Source: Roseateles_B sp041912595
GTDB taxonomy: Bacteria; Pseudomonadota; Gammaproteobacteria; Burkholderiales; Burkholderiaceae_C
Assembly: GCA_041912595.1 (NCBI GenBank)
Contig: JAYRMR010000016.1
Coordinates: 1-64,000 of the forward strand
Direction of reading: 5' to 3'
Length of the DNA stretch: 64,000 bases
The position numbers were made by a program, and so were the translations under genes. Positions within the stretch are counted from its first letter, which is position 1; each line of letters opens with the position of its first letter. Positions 1 to 8,755 of the stretch are shown here, one piece after another. The notes beneath the pieces are model-generated. The model was not told where the DNA came from. It worked only from the letters and a program-made list of their open reading frames with translations, and ran no database searches.

Positions 1-110
1 TCCATGCCGGAGCGGTTGGTCCAGACGTTCTTGCAGGTGACGGAGCAAGTGTGGCAACCGATGCACTTGTCCAGGTTCAGCACCATGCCGATTTGTGCGC
101 GAACTTTCAT
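1..110 (-). CDS. narH: Respiratory nitrate reductase beta subunit (N-terminus only)
   Basis: The gene begins at 110 and runs off the left edge, so only about 36 residues are visible. They start MKVRAQIGMVLNLDKCIGC and continue with the CxxCxxC pattern of the first ferredoxin-type [4Fe-4S] site (C-I-G-C-H-T-C). This is the hallmark of NarH, the iron-sulfur subunit that passes electrons from NarI to NarG on the inner face of the cytoplasmic membrane. It lies 146 bases downstream of narG on the same strand, the usual narGH order. Family and position agree; the rest of the protein, and narJ and narI, would lie outside the window. Confidence 0.93.
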   Translation of the reverse strand, partial: MKVRAQIGMVLNLDKCIGCHTCSVTCKNVWTNRSGM

Positions 111-256
111 CGCGGAACTCCTTGTCTTTCAGATCGCTGAGTCAGTTCCGAAGGCCTCGGGAGAGGACGCTTCGTCAAAAGGAAGGAAGGAGCTAGCAAA
201 CCGCGCCCTCCCCCGTGCCGTCGAAAACTGGATGTCCATGGGATGAGCCTGGCGGG

Positions 257-3200
257 TCAGGCTGCGTGGTGGCCCGACTCCTCGTCGAGCCAGTCCACCT
301 TGGCCATCTTGCGCACCAGCACGAATTCATCGCGGTTGGTGCCGATCGTTCCGTAGTAGTTGAAGCCGTAGCTCAGCTGCGCGTAGCCGCCGATCATGTG
401 CGTGGGCTTGGTGACGATGCGGGTCACCGAGTTGTGGATGCCCCCGCGCGTGCCGGTGATCTCGGCGCCCGGCGTGTTGATGATCTTCTCCTGCGAGTGA
501 TACATGAGCGTCATGCCCTGGTTCACGCGCTGGCTGACCACCGCACGCGCCGCGATGGCGCCGTTGCTGTTGAAGAGCTCGATCCAGTCGTTGTCCTCGA
601 TGCCGGCTTCCTTGGCGTCCTCTTCCGACAGCCACACCACCGAGCCGCCGCGGTTGAGCGTCAGCATCATGAGGTTGTCGCTGTAGGTCGAGTGGATGCC
701 CCACTTCTGGTGCGGCGTGATGAAGTTCAGCGCGATCTCCTTGTGACCGTTGGGCTTCTTGCCCTGCACCTCGTACAGGGTCTTGAGGTCCACCGGCGGG
801 CGATAGCTGCTGAAGCCCTCGCCGAAGGCCTGCATCCAGGGGTGGTCCTGGTAGAACTGCTGGCGGCCCGTGAGCGTGCGCCATGGGATCAGCTCGTGCA
901 CGTTCGTGTAGCCGGCGTTGTAGGACACCTTCTCGCTCTCGAGGCCGGACCACGTCGGCGAGGAGATGATCTTGCGCGGCTGCGCCTGGATGTCGCGGAA
1001 GCGGATCTTCTCGTCCTCGCGGTGCAGCGCCAGGTGGGCGTGCTCGCGGCCGGTCTGCTGGGACAGCGCGTCCCAGGCCTTGACCGCCACGTGGCCGTTG
1101 GTCTCGGGTGCCAGCATCAGCACCACCTCGGTGGCGTCGATGTCGCTCTCGATCTTCGGCATGCCCTTCGTGACGCCTTCGTCGCGCACCAGGCCGTTGA
1201 GTTCACCCAGCTGCTCGACCTCGGTCTTGGTGTCCCAGCCGATGCCCTTGCCGCCGTTGCCCGCCTTGTTCATCAGGGGGCCGAGGGCGGTGAAGCGCTT
1301 GTAGAGATTCGGGTAGTCGCGCTCGACGACCGCGATCTGCGGCGCCGTCTTGCCCGGGATGAGATCGCACTCGCCCTTCTTCCATTCCTTCACGTCGAAG
1401 GGCTGGGCCAGCTCGGCGGGGCTGTCATGCATCAGCGGGGTCAGCACGACTTCCTTCTCGACGCCCAGGTGGCCGACGCACAGCTCGGACACGCGCTTGG
1501 CGAAGCCCTTGTAGATCTCCCAGTCGCTGCGGGCCTGCCAGGCCGGATCCACCGCGGTGGACAGCGGGTGGATGAAGGGGTGCATGTCGCTGGTGTTGAG
1601 GTCGTTCTTCTCGTACCAGGTGGCCGTGGGCAGCACGATGTCCGAGTAGAGGCAGGTCGTGCTCATGCGGAAGTCCAGCGTGACCAGCAGGTCCAGCTTG
1701 CCCTCGGGGGCCTGGTCGTGCCAGACCACTTCCTCGGGCTTGGCGTCGCCCTTGCCCAGGTCCTTGCCCTGCACGCCGTTGGTCGTGCCCAGCAGGTGCT
1801 TGAGGAAGTACTCGTGGCCCTTGCCGGACGAGCCGAGGATGTTGGAGCGCCACACGAACATGTTGCGCGGCCAGTTGTCCGGATGGTCCGGATCCTCGCA
1901 GCTCATGCGCAGCTGGCCTTCCTTCAGCGCCTTGACGGCGTAGTCCTTGGCATCGAGACCCAGCGCCTGCGCCGTCTTCACGACCTCGATCGGATTGGTC
2001 TGCAGCTGCGGCGCGCTCGGCAGCCAGCCCATGCGCTCGGCACGGACGTTGTAGTCGATCAGGCTGCCGCCGAACTTGGACTTGTCGGCCAGCGGCGAGA
2101 GCACCTCCTGCACGTCCAGCTTCTCGTAGCGCCACTGGTCGGTGTGGGCGTAGAAGAAGCTCGTGGAGTTCATCTGGCGCGGCGGGCGGATCCAGTCCAG
2201 CGCGAAGGCCAGCGCGGTCCAGCCGGTCTGCGGGCGGAGCTTCTCCTGGCCCACGTAATGGGCCCAGCCACCGCCGGTCTGCCCGATGCAGCCGCACATC
2301 ATCAGCATGTTGATGATGCCGCGGTAGTTCATGTCGCAGTGGTACCAGTGGTTCATCGCGGCGCCGATGATCACCATCGAGCGGCCGCGGGTCTTGTCCG
2401 CGTTGTCGGCGAACTCGCGGGCCACGGTGGTGATCTGCTCGCGCTTCACGCCGGTGATGTGCTCGGCCCAGGCCGGGGTGTAGGGCTTGTTGTCGTCGTA
2501 GCTCTTGGGGCAGTCATCGCCCAGGCCGCGGTCGACGCCGTACTGCGCCACCTGCAGGTCGAACACGGTGGCCACCAGCACCTCGCCGGCGTCCTCGTGC
2601 TTGCCCAGCTTCAGGCGCTGCACGGGCACCTTGCGGGCCAGCACGTCCTGCTGCTTGTTGGCGGTGAACTGCGGCGACTCGATGCCACCGAAGTAAGGGA
2701 AACCGACCTCGGCGATCTCGTGCTGCGGCTCCTTGGCCTCCAGCAGCGAGAGGCGCAGGGTGACGTCGCTGTCACCGCGGGCTTCCTTGTTCTCGAGGTT
2801 CCACTTGCCGAGGTCGTCGCGCTCGCTCGCACCCCAGCGGAAGCCGATGGAGCCGTTGGGCACCACGACCTTGCCGTCCTGGTCGAAGGCCAGCGTCTTC
2901 CAGTCCGGGTTGTTGTCCTGGCCCAGCTTGCCGCCGAAGTCGCTCGCGCGCAGGTAGCGGTCCGGCACCAGCAGCGTGCGACCGTCCGGCGTGGTGGTCT
3001 TCTTGAGCTGCACCAGCAGCGGCAGGTCGGTGTAGCGGCGGGCGTAGTCGTCAAAGTACGCCGAGCGCTTGTCGAAGTAGAACTCCTTGAAGATCACATG
3101 ACCCATGGCCATGGCGATCGCCGCATCGGTGCCCTGCTTCGGGTGCATCCAGATGTCGGCCAGCTTGGAGATCTCGGCGTAGTCCGGCGTGATGGCGACG

Positions 3201-4033
3201 GTCTTCGTGCCCTTGTAGCGGACCTCGGTGAAGAAGTGCGCGTCCGGCGTGCGGGTCTGGGGCACGTTGGAGCCCCAGGCGATGATGTAGTTGCTGTTGT
3301 ACCAGTCCGCGCTCTCGGGCACGTCGGTCTGCTCGCCCCAGATCTGCGGGCTGGCCGGCGGCAGGTCGCAGTACCAGTCGTAGAAGCTCATGCACACGCC
3401 ACCCAGCAGGCTCAGGTAGCGGCTGCCGGCGGCGTAGCTGATCATGGACATCGCCGGGATGGGCGAGAAGCCGATCACGCGGTCCGGCCCGTGCTTCTTG
3501 ACGGTGTAGATGTTGGCGCTGGCGATGATGTCGTTGACTTCCTCCCAGCTGGCGCGCACGAAGCCGCCGAGGCCGCGTTCCTGCTGCCATTCACGGCGGG
3601 CGTCCTGGTTCTCGACGATGTTGGTCCAGGCGTCCACCGGGCTCTTGGCCACGGCGCGCGCGGCACGCCAGTGCTTGAGCAGCGAGCCGCGCACCATGGG
3701 GTACTTCACGCGGTTGGCGCTGTAGAGGTACCAGCTGTAGGACGCGCCACGGGCACAGCCGCGCGGCTCGTGGTTGGGCAGGTCCGGGCGGGTGCGCGGG
3801 TAGTCCGTCTGCTGGGTTTCCCAGGTGACGATGCCGCCCTTCACGTAGATCTTCCACGAGCAGGAGCCCGTGCAGTTCGTGCCGTGGGTGGAGCGCACGA
3901 TCTTGTCGTGGGCCCAGCGGTTGCGGTAGGCGTCTTCCCAGGTGCGGTCCTCGCCGGTGACGCGGCCGTGGCCGTCGGCGAAGTCCTCCCGGGGCTGGGC
4001 AAAGTAGCTCAGTCGGTCGAGAAAGTGGCTCAT
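257..4033 (-). CDS. narG: Respiratory nitrate reductase alpha subunit NarG
   Basis: A full-length protein of 1258 residues (Escherichia coli NarG has 1247). It is the molybdenum-bis-MGD catalytic subunit that reduces nitrate to nitrite. Ligands of the N-terminal FS0 cluster are visible as His50, Cys54, Cys58 and Cys93 (HGTNCTGSC ... RGCARG), matching the numbering of the known enzyme. The molybdenum-binding region FYDWYCDLPPASP lies near residues 218-228, with Asp223 the probable metal ligand. No Tat signal is needed because this form faces the cytoplasm. The ATG at 4033 follows an AGGA 8 bases upstream. The gene lies between narK2 (80 bases upstream) and narH, so it belongs to a narK1K2GH(JI) operon for anaerobic nitrate respiration. 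Confidence 0.97.
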   Translation of the reverse strand: MSHFLDRLSYFAQPREDFADGHGRVTGEDRTWEDAYRNRWAHDKIVRSTHGTNCTGSCSWKIYVKGGIVTWETQQTDYPRTRPDLPNHEPRGCARGASYSWYLYSANRVKYPMVRGSLLKHWRAARAVAKSPVDAWTNIVENQDARREWQQERGLGGFVRASWEEVNDIIASANIYTVKKHGPDRVIGFSPIPAMSMISYAAGSRYLSLLGGVCMSFYDWYCDLPPASPQIWGEQTDVPESADWYNSNYIIAWGSNVPQTRTPDAHFFTEVRYKGTKTVAITPDYAEISKLADIWMHPKQGTDAAIAMAMGHVIFKEFYFDKRSAYFDDYARRYTDLPLLVQLKKTTTPDGRTLLVPDRYLRASDFGGKLGQDNNPDWKTLAFDQDGKVVVPNGSIGFRWGASERDDLGKWNLENKEARGDSDVTLRLSLLEAKEPQHEIAEVGFPYFGGIESPQFTANKQQDVLARKVPVQRLKLGKHEDAGEVLVATVFDLQVAQYGVDRGLGDDCPKSYDDNKPYTPAWAEHITGVKREQITTVAREFADNADKTRGRSMVIIGAAMNHWYHCDMNYRGIINMLMMCGCIGQTGGGWAHYVGQEKLRPQTGWTALAFALDWIRPPRQMNSTSFFYAHTDQWRYEKLDVQEVLSPLADKSKFGGSLIDYNVRAERMGWLPSAPQLQTNPIEVVKTAQALGLDAKDYAVKALKEGQLRMSCEDPDHPDNWPRNMFVWRSNILGSSGKGHEYFLKHLLGTTNGVQGKDLGKGDAKPEEVVWHDQAPEGKLDLLVTLDFRMSTTCLYSDIVLPTATWYEKNDLNTSDMHPFIHPLSTAVDPAWQARSDWEIYKGFAKRVSELCVGHLGVEKEVVLTPLMHDSPAELAQPFDVKEWKKGECDLIPGKTAPQIAVVERDYPNLYKRFTALGPLMNKAGNGGKGIGWDTKTEVEQLGELNGLVRDEGVTKGMPKIESDIDATEVVLMLAPETNGHVAVKAWDALSQQTGREHAHLALHREDEKIRFRDIQAQPRKIISSPTWSGLESEKVSYNAGYTNVHELIPWRTLTGRQQFYQDHPWMQAFGEGFSSYRPPVDLKTLYEVQGKKPNGHKEIALNFITPHQKWGIHSTYSDNLMMLTLNRGGSVVWLSEEDAKEAGIEDNDWIELFNSNGAIAARAVVSQRVNQGMTLMYHSQEKIINTPGAEITGTRGGIHNSVTRIVTKPTHMIGGYAQLSYGFNYYGTIGTNRDEFVLVRKMAKVDWLDEESGHHAA

Positions 4034-4112
4034 ACGATGATCCTGTGGTTTCGGGGTGCGGCCGGCGTCCGTGGAGGGAAGCCGGCCGGCGTGTAGGAGG
4101 AGTGACGGGGCC

Positions 4113-5768
4113 TCAGGGGTTCTTCACGTAGGCCTTGGGGCGCAGGTAGAACCACCAGTTCAGAACCAGGCACACGGCATAGAAGACCGAGAAACCGTAG
4201 AAGGCGAGCTGCGGCGTGCCGGCCTTGATCTGCTGGCCGATCAGCACCGGGGCGATGAAGGCGCCGTAGGCGGCGACGGCCGAGGTCCAGCCCAGCACGG
4301 GGCCGGCCTGCTGGCGGTCGAAGATGAAGCCCACGCTGCGGAAGGTCGAGCCGTTGCCCACGCCGCTGGCGGCGAAGAGCAGCACGAAGAGGCCCATGAA
4401 CATGGGGAAGTACTGCTCCGGCGTGGCCGAGCCGTAGGCCTGCATCATCACGTAGCCGACCGCGGCCGAGGCCACGACCATGATGGCCGAGATGACCTGC
4501 GTGACGATGGAGCCGCCGACCTTGTCCGAGATCCAGCCGCCGATGGGGCGCACGGCGGCACCGACGAAGGGGCCGATCCAGGCATAGGTCAGTGCGGACG
4601 GAGCGTTGGGGTTCTTCACCGTGTGCTGCAGGACACCGGCGGCGTCCGGCGCGTGGATGAAGCCGAAGATCACCGTGATGGCCAGCGGCAGGGCCATGGA
4701 GAAGCCGATGAAGCTGCCGAAGGTCACGACGTACAGCGCCGTCATGCTCCAGGTGTGCTTGTTCTTGAAGATCTCGAACTGCTTGGCCACGTTCTCCTTC
4801 ATGGTGCCGAAGGCGGCCAGCTTCATCACCAGCAGCGCGGCAATGATGTCCAGCGGGATCGCGACCCACATGTTCAGGAGGCCCAGACCCGTCGGCGCCG
4901 GCAGATAGAGGTACAGCATGCCGATCGAGGGCACGAAGGCGAGCGAGTACAGGTAGGTGATCTTCAGGAAGGCCGTGAAGGGCGAGCCGCTGTTGGGCGT
5001 CACGGTCTTCAGGTTGTTCATGCCGAACCAGCACAGCACGGCCAGGGGCACCAGGGACAGCACCCAGGCGAAGCCCGCGTTCTGGATGTAGGTGGGCGTG
5101 CCCGCCTTGATCTTGCCGAAGATCCAGCCACTGTCCTTGATCAGCGCCTTGGCCTCGCCGCCGAAGGCACCGAACAGGCCGATGGTCATCACCAGCGGGA
5201 TCACGATCTGCATGGTCGTGACGCCGAAGTTGCCCAGGCCGGCATTGAGGCCCAGGGCCGTGCCCTGCAGGCGCTTGGGGAAGAAGGTGCTGATGTTGGA
5301 CATCGACGAGGCGAAGTTGCCGCCGCCCACGCCGGACCACAGGGCCATCAGCTGGAAGACCCACAGCGGCCACTCGGGGTGCTGCAGCGCGATGCCCGTG
5401 CCGATGGCCGGGGCCAGCAGCATGGCGGTCGTCAGGAAGATGGTGTTGCGGCCGCCGGCCATGCGGATCAGGAACGAGGCCGGGATGCGCATGGTGGCGC
5501 CGGAGATGCCGGCGATGGCCGTCAGCGTGAAGAGCTCGGCCTGGCTGAAGGGGAAGCCGAGGTTGAGCATCTGCACGGTGATGATGCCCCACATGCCCCA
5601 GACCGCGAAGCCGCACAGCAGCGCGGGGATCGAGATCCAGAGGTTGCGGTAGGCGATCTTGCTGCCCGTCTGGGCCCAGAACTGCTCGTCCTCGGGACGC
5701 CAGTCCTGGATGTCGGCGCCGCTGCCGCCCTGGGCAGCCGGCACGCCGGGATGGGTGGTGGTGTTCAT
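4113..5768 (-). CDS. narK2: Nitrate/nitrite transporter, NarK2-type MFS protein
   Basis: A 551-residue major facilitator protein with 12 or more membrane segments, in the NarK/NasA nitrate/nitrite porter family. The second of two tandem narK genes ahead of narGH is usually the nitrite-exporting, nitrate-exchanging NarK2 type. That assignment rests on order and length rather than on a diagnostic residue. The first ~45 residues are hydrophilic and precede TM1 (LWISIPALLCGFAVWGMWG). FGSFIGFSMALP and GNGSTFRSVGFIFD resemble the conserved nitrate-signature regions of the family. The ATG at 5768 is preceded by AGGAG. It is 34 bases downstream of narK1 and 79 bases upstream of narG, consistent with one transcript. 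Confidence 0.88.
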   Translation of the reverse strand: MNTTTHPGVPAAQGGSGADIQDWRPEDEQFWAQTGSKIAYRNLWISIPALLCGFAVWGMWGIITVQMLNLGFPFSQAELFTLTAIAGISGATMRIPASFLIRMAGGRNTIFLTTAMLLAPAIGTGIALQHPEWPLWVFQLMALWSGVGGGNFASSMSNISTFFPKRLQGTALGLNAGLGNFGVTTMQIVIPLVMTIGLFGAFGGEAKALIKDSGWIFGKIKAGTPTYIQNAGFAWVLSLVPLAVLCWFGMNNLKTVTPNSGSPFTAFLKITYLYSLAFVPSIGMLYLYLPAPTGLGLLNMWVAIPLDIIAALLVMKLAAFGTMKENVAKQFEIFKNKHTWSMTALYVVTFGSFIGFSMALPLAITVIFGFIHAPDAAGVLQHTVKNPNAPSALTYAWIGPFVGAAVRPIGGWISDKVGGSIVTQVISAIMVVASAAVGYVMMQAYGSATPEQYFPMFMGLFVLLFAASGVGNGSTFRSVGFIFDRQQAGPVLGWTSAVAAYGAFIAPVLIGQQIKAGTPQLAFYGFSVFYAVCLVLNWWFYLRPKAYVKNP

Positions 5769-5802
5769 GACAACTCCTGGAAAGTCGAGGCGGTCCGCAC
5801 GC

Positions 5803-7092
5803 TCAGCGGGCGAAGGACTGCGAGATGGGCGACAGCGGGGCGTTCTTGCCCATCACCTCGGTCTTGCGGACTTCGGTCCAGTACATCCAGATCAGCGAGA
5901 CCCACACCACGCCGTACATCAGCATGAAGCAGCTCGAGCGCACGCCGGTGGCGTCCATGAGCAGGCCGAAGAGGATGGGCAGGATGAAGCCGCCCAGGCC
6001 GCCGGCCAGGCCGACGATGCCGCTGATGGTGCCGATGTTGGCGCCGTAGTCGTCGCTGATGTACTTGAAGACGCTGGCCTTGCCGAAGGCCCAGGCCACG
6101 CCGAGGATGGCCATCAGACCGGTGAAGCCGTAGACGTTGAGGCCGAAGTGGAAGCTGCGGGCGCCGTTGACGGTCTGGATGGTGAAGTCGGTCTGCGGGT
6201 AGGACAGCAGGAACAGGCAGATCCAGCTCACCCACATCACCCACCAGGTGACGCTGTGGGCGCCGTACTTGTCGCTGAGCCAGCCGCCGATGGCGCGCAG
6301 CACGCCGCCCGGCAGCGAGAAGCAGGCCGCGAGCAGCGCGGCGACGCGGATGTCGAGGCCGTACTCGCCGACGTAGTACTGCACCATCCACAGGCTCAGC
6401 GCCACATAGCCGCCGAAGACGATGGAGTAGTACTGGCAGTACTTCAGCACCTTGGGGTCCTTCAGCGCCTGGAGCTGCGAGACGAAGCTGGCGTTGCTCA
6501 CGACCACGTGCTTGTCATCGTGATAGCTGAAGAACCAGAACAGGATGGCCGTGCCCAGCAGCACCGCGGCATAGACGTGCGGCACCATGGCCCAGCCGAA
6601 GGCGACCACGAGGCCCGGGGCCACGAACTTGTTGACGGCCGCGCCGGAGTTGCCGGCGCCGAACACGCCCATCGCGAAGCCCTGGCGCTGCTTGGGGAAC
6701 CAGCGGGCCACATAGGGCGTGCCCACGGAGAAGGAGCCGCCCGCCATGCCCACGAAGAGGCCGATGACCAGGAAGTGCCAGTAGGCCGTGGCGTAGGCCA
6801 TCAGCCAGATGGGGATCACGCAGGCCAGCATCAGGCTGAAGAAGACGATGCGGCCACCGAACTTGTCGGTCCAGATGCCCAGCGGCACGCGGATCAGCGA
6901 GCCGGTGAGCACGGGCGTGGCCGTCAGCAGGCCGAACTCGGTGGCGTTCAGGCCCAGCTGCTTCTTGATGGGAATGCCGATGACGCCGAACATCATCCAG
7001 ACCATGAAGCAGACCGTGAACGCGAGGGTGCTGACGATCAGCACCGAGAGCGCGCGGCCGCCAGCGGGCCTGGGCGCAGTGGAATCAGACAT
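5803..7092 (-). CDS. narK1: Nitrate transporter, NarK1-type MFS protein
   Basis: A 429-residue MFS protein of the nitrate/nitrite porter family and the first gene of the leftward nar operon. The N-terminus MSDSTAPRPAGGRALSVLIV leads directly into TM1 (FTVCFMVWMMFGVIGIPI). Signature-like segments GMAGGSFSVGTPYVARWFP and GAGNSGAAVNKFVAPGL are present. NarK1-type proteins are nitrate:proton symporters that start nitrate uptake before the nitrite exchanger takes over; this role comes from family knowledge. A longer frame reaches 7149, but the ATG at 7092 has a strong AAGGAG eight bases upstream, so 7092 was chosen. Expression is probably controlled by the FNR-like and NarL-like sites upstream. 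Confidence 0.9.
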   Translation of the reverse strand: MSDSTAPRPAGGRALSVLIVSTLAFTVCFMVWMMFGVIGIPIKKQLGLNATEFGLLTATPVLTGSLIRVPLGIWTDKFGGRIVFFSLMLACVIPIWLMAYATAYWHFLVIGLFVGMAGGSFSVGTPYVARWFPKQRQGFAMGVFGAGNSGAAVNKFVAPGLVVAFGWAMVPHVYAAVLLGTAILFWFFSYHDDKHVVVSNASFVSQLQALKDPKVLKYCQYYSIVFGGYVALSLWMVQYYVGEYGLDIRVAALLAACFSLPGGVLRAIGGWLSDKYGAHSVTWWVMWVSWICLFLLSYPQTDFTIQTVNGARSFHFGLNVYGFTGLMAILGVAWAFGKASVFKYISDDYGANIGTISGIVGLAGGLGGFILPILFGLLMDATGVRSSCFMLMYGVVWVSLIWMYWTEVRKTEVMGKNAPLSPISQSFAR

Positions 7093-7214
7093 GGACGGGC
7101 TCCTTTTTTCCATGTCGCTACTGTGGCCAAAGGGGGCGCTCGCGAACATCCTTCAGTGGAGCCAAGCCGCGGGCTGCACAAGAACTAGCCGCCGCCGCGG
7201 CGCCCTAGTTCCGA

Positions 7215-7221
7215 AGGAGTA
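7215..7221 (-). promoter_or_regulatory. Possible NarL heptamer
   Basis: Read leftwards the bases are TACTCCT, which fits the NarL recognition heptamer TACYYMT. It sits between the FNR-like box and narK1, and narXL is 1 kb away. A single heptamer is short enough to occur by chance, so the support is mainly its position. Confidence 0.3.
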
Positions 7222-7245
7222 GCCCACCTGGAGAATGGCCCGCAG

Positions 7246-7259
7246 TTGCGTTGGATCAA
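7246..7259 (-). promoter_or_regulatory. FNR/Anr-like box of the nar operon
   Basis: Read leftwards the sequence is TTGATCCAACGCAA. The first half-site matches the FNR consensus TTGAT-N4-ATCAA exactly and the second keeps only the final CAA. It lies 154 bases before the narK1 start. A class II position near -41 would put the transcript start near 7211 with a leader of about 120 bases. Oxygen control of narK/narG by FNR-type regulators is well established; this particular site is inference. Confidence 0.5.
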
Positions 7260-7403
7260 GGTGCCCGGGCCAAAGTCACCCGCCGGGCGCTGTCAACAAC
7301 CGTCACAAAGCGCATACGCAAGCGCCACTGACGCCGGCGGGCCTGACGAACAGAATTCTTTCCATGCCGCGAATGTTTCGCAGCAAGCAAAGGAGAGAAC
7401 GCC

Positions 7404-7967
7404 ATGAACGCCAAGCACATCACCCGCATCATCACGACCGCTGCCGGTGGCAGCCTGATCGCCCTGGCCAGCTTCACCGCCCATGCCGCCGACAAGGAGC
7501 AGGGCTTCTACATGGGCGCCGACGTCGGCCGCACCAAGCAGAACCTGAGCGCCGGCGCGCAGACGTCCGACCGCAACTCGGGCAGCCTGAACCTGTACGG
7601 CGGCTACCAGATCGACAAGCACTTCGCCGTGGAACTGGGCTACGCCGACCTGGGCAAGGCCAAGATCGGTGACACGAGCGCCAAGACCAAGGCCCTGAAC
7701 GCCGACCTGCTGGCCGGCACGGCCCTGACGCCGGAACTGTCGGTGTACGGCCGCCTGGGCGCCGCCCGCTACGACCGCGACTTCAGCACCGGCGGCTCGG
7801 ACCACACCGTGGGGTTCAAGCTCGGCGCCGGCCTCGAGTACAAGCTCAGCGAGCAGCTCTCGCTGCGTGGTGAAGTGACCCGCTACAACAACATCCCGAC
7901 GGCGGATGGCCAAGGCTTCGGCCGCACGGCCAACAACGTGTCGGCCGGCCTGAAGTACCGCTTCTGA
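7404..7967 (+). CDS. Outer-membrane beta-barrel protein, OmpA-like transmembrane domain
   Basis: A 187-residue protein with a signal peptide of about 28 residues (Lys then SLIALASFTAHA, cleavage before ADKEQG). The mature part has alternating strands typical of a small eight-stranded barrel: FYMGADVGRT, SLNLYGGYQI, FAVELGYADL, LSVYGRLGAA, VGFKLGAGLEY and a final SAGLKYRF. The C-terminal aromatic residue is the usual signal for barrel assembly by the Bam machinery. There is no C-terminal OmpA peptidoglycan-binding domain. The ATG at 7404 has AAGGAG 7-8 bases upstream. It is transcribed away from narK1 and ends at a clear terminator. The substrate or role is unknown; a link to nitrate respiration is only positional. 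Confidence 0.85.
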   Translation: MNAKHITRIITTAAGGSLIALASFTAHAADKEQGFYMGADVGRTKQNLSAGAQTSDRNSGSLNLYGGYQIDKHFAVELGYADLGKAKIGDTSAKTKALNADLLAGTALTPELSVYGRLGAARYDRDFSTGGSDHTVGFKLGAGLEYKLSEQLSLRGEVTRYNNIPTADGQGFGRTANNVSAGLKYRF

Positions 7968-8040
7968 TGCCTGAGTGACTGGGGGTCCGCCATCGGAATG
8001 CGGCGGACCTCAAGCCCTGACCCTCGATTGACAACGGTTG

Positions 8041-8073
8041 GCCGCTGCCCTCACGGGTAGCGGCGTTTTTTTT
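8041..8073 (+). terminator. Rho-independent terminator after the outer-membrane gene
   Basis: A stem GCCGCTGCCC / GGGTAGCGGC with a TCAC loop is followed by GTTTTTTTT. A second stem (GGTCCGCC at 7984-7991 with GGCGGACC at 8002-8009) lies just upstream without a T run. The T run is on the plus strand, so it serves the rightward gene and ends 5 bases short of the narL stop. Confidence 0.92.
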
Positions 8074-8077
8074 GGGC

Positions 8078-8755
8078 CTAGCCGATGCCGCGTTCGCTGG
8101 CCCACACGGCCACCTGCACGCGCGAGCTCAGACCGAGCTTGCGCAGGATGTGCTGGACGTGGATCTTGACCGTGGTCTCGGCGATGCCCAGGCGGCGCGC
8201 GATCTCCTTGTTGCTCGCGCCCTGCACGATCTCGCGCAGGATCTCGCCCTCGCGGGGCGACAGGCCGGCCTCGACGTCCGGCGCCACCCCCGTCTCCGCC
8301 AGTGCTGCCACCTGCGGCGCCGGCGCGGGCAGCGCACTGGCGCGCAGGGCGCTCACCAGCTTGGACATCATCTCGGGGCTCACGACGGACTCGCCCTCAT
8401 GCGCGCGGCGCAGGGCCGCGGCGAGGTCCGGGCCGTCCATCGTCTTGAGCAGGTAACCGGCCGCCCCGCCGCGCAGCGCGGCGGTGAGGTCCTGCTCGTC
8501 CTCGCTGACGGTGAGCATCAGCACCTGGGCCTGCGGCAGCACTTCGCGCAAGCCGGGCAGCAGGTCCACGCCGCGCAAGCCGGGCATGTGGTTGTCCAGC
8601 AGCACGAGATCGGGCCGGAGTTCCTCCGCCCGGCGCAGGGCCTCGGCACCATCGGCGGCCTCGCCGACGATCTCCAGACCGTCCTCCTGGGCCAGCAGGG
8701 CGATCAGCCCGCGCCGGAAGAGCTTGTGGTCATCGACCACCATCACACGAATCAC
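8078..8755 (-). CDS. narL: Nitrate/nitrite response regulator NarL, LuxR/FixJ family
   Basis: A 225-residue regulator with a receiver domain (acidic Asp8/Asp9, phosphoacceptor Asp54 in VLLDNHMPGL) and a C-terminal LuxR-type helix-turn-helix (LSPREGEILREIV ... SNKEIARRLGIAETTVKIHV). It should bind heptamers at nar promoters when phosphorylated by NarX. The start is GTG at 8755, overlapping the narX stop (GTGA), so the two proteins are translationally coupled. It lies beside the narK/narG operon, as in other Burkholderiales, which fixes its identity better than sequence alone. A later ATG at codon 5 is possible but would trim the first strand of the receiver domain. Confidence 0.92.
   Translation of the reverse strand: MIRVMVVDDHKLFRRGLIALLAQEDGLEIVGEAADGAEALRRAEELRPDLVLLDNHMPGLRGVDLLPGLREVLPQAQVLMLTVSEDEQDLTAALRGGAAGYLLKTMDGPDLAAALRRAHEGESVVSPEMMSKLVSALRASALPAPAPQVAALAETGVAPDVEAGLSPREGEILREIVQGASNKEIARRLGIAETTVKIHVQHILRKLGLSSRVQVAVWASERGIG

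Larger units (their letters stand above)
7093..7403. promoter_or_regulatory. Divergent control region of the nar operon and the outer-membrane gene
   Basis: These 311 bases hold no convincing gene. They separate narK1 (leftwards) from the outer-membrane protein gene (rightwards), so both promoters must lie here. Visible elements are an FNR-like box at 7246-7259, a NarL-type heptamer at 7215-7221 and an inverted repeat GAACTAG...CTAGTTC (7182-7188 and 7205-7211). The rightward gene has AAGGAG just ahead of its ATG. No strong sigma-70 pair was identified by eye. Confidence 0.6.

Noticed and set aside
215..4096. Open frame of 1293 codons on the plus strand opposite narG
   Set aside because: It mirrors narG through high G+C codon bias, is Ala/Val/Leu/His-rich without domains and has no ribosome site. 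The narG reading is certain.
7235..7672. Open frame overlapping the outer-membrane protein gene in another frame
   Set aside because: The 7404 gene has a signal peptide and barrel strands; this frame is His/Arg-rich and overlaps it.
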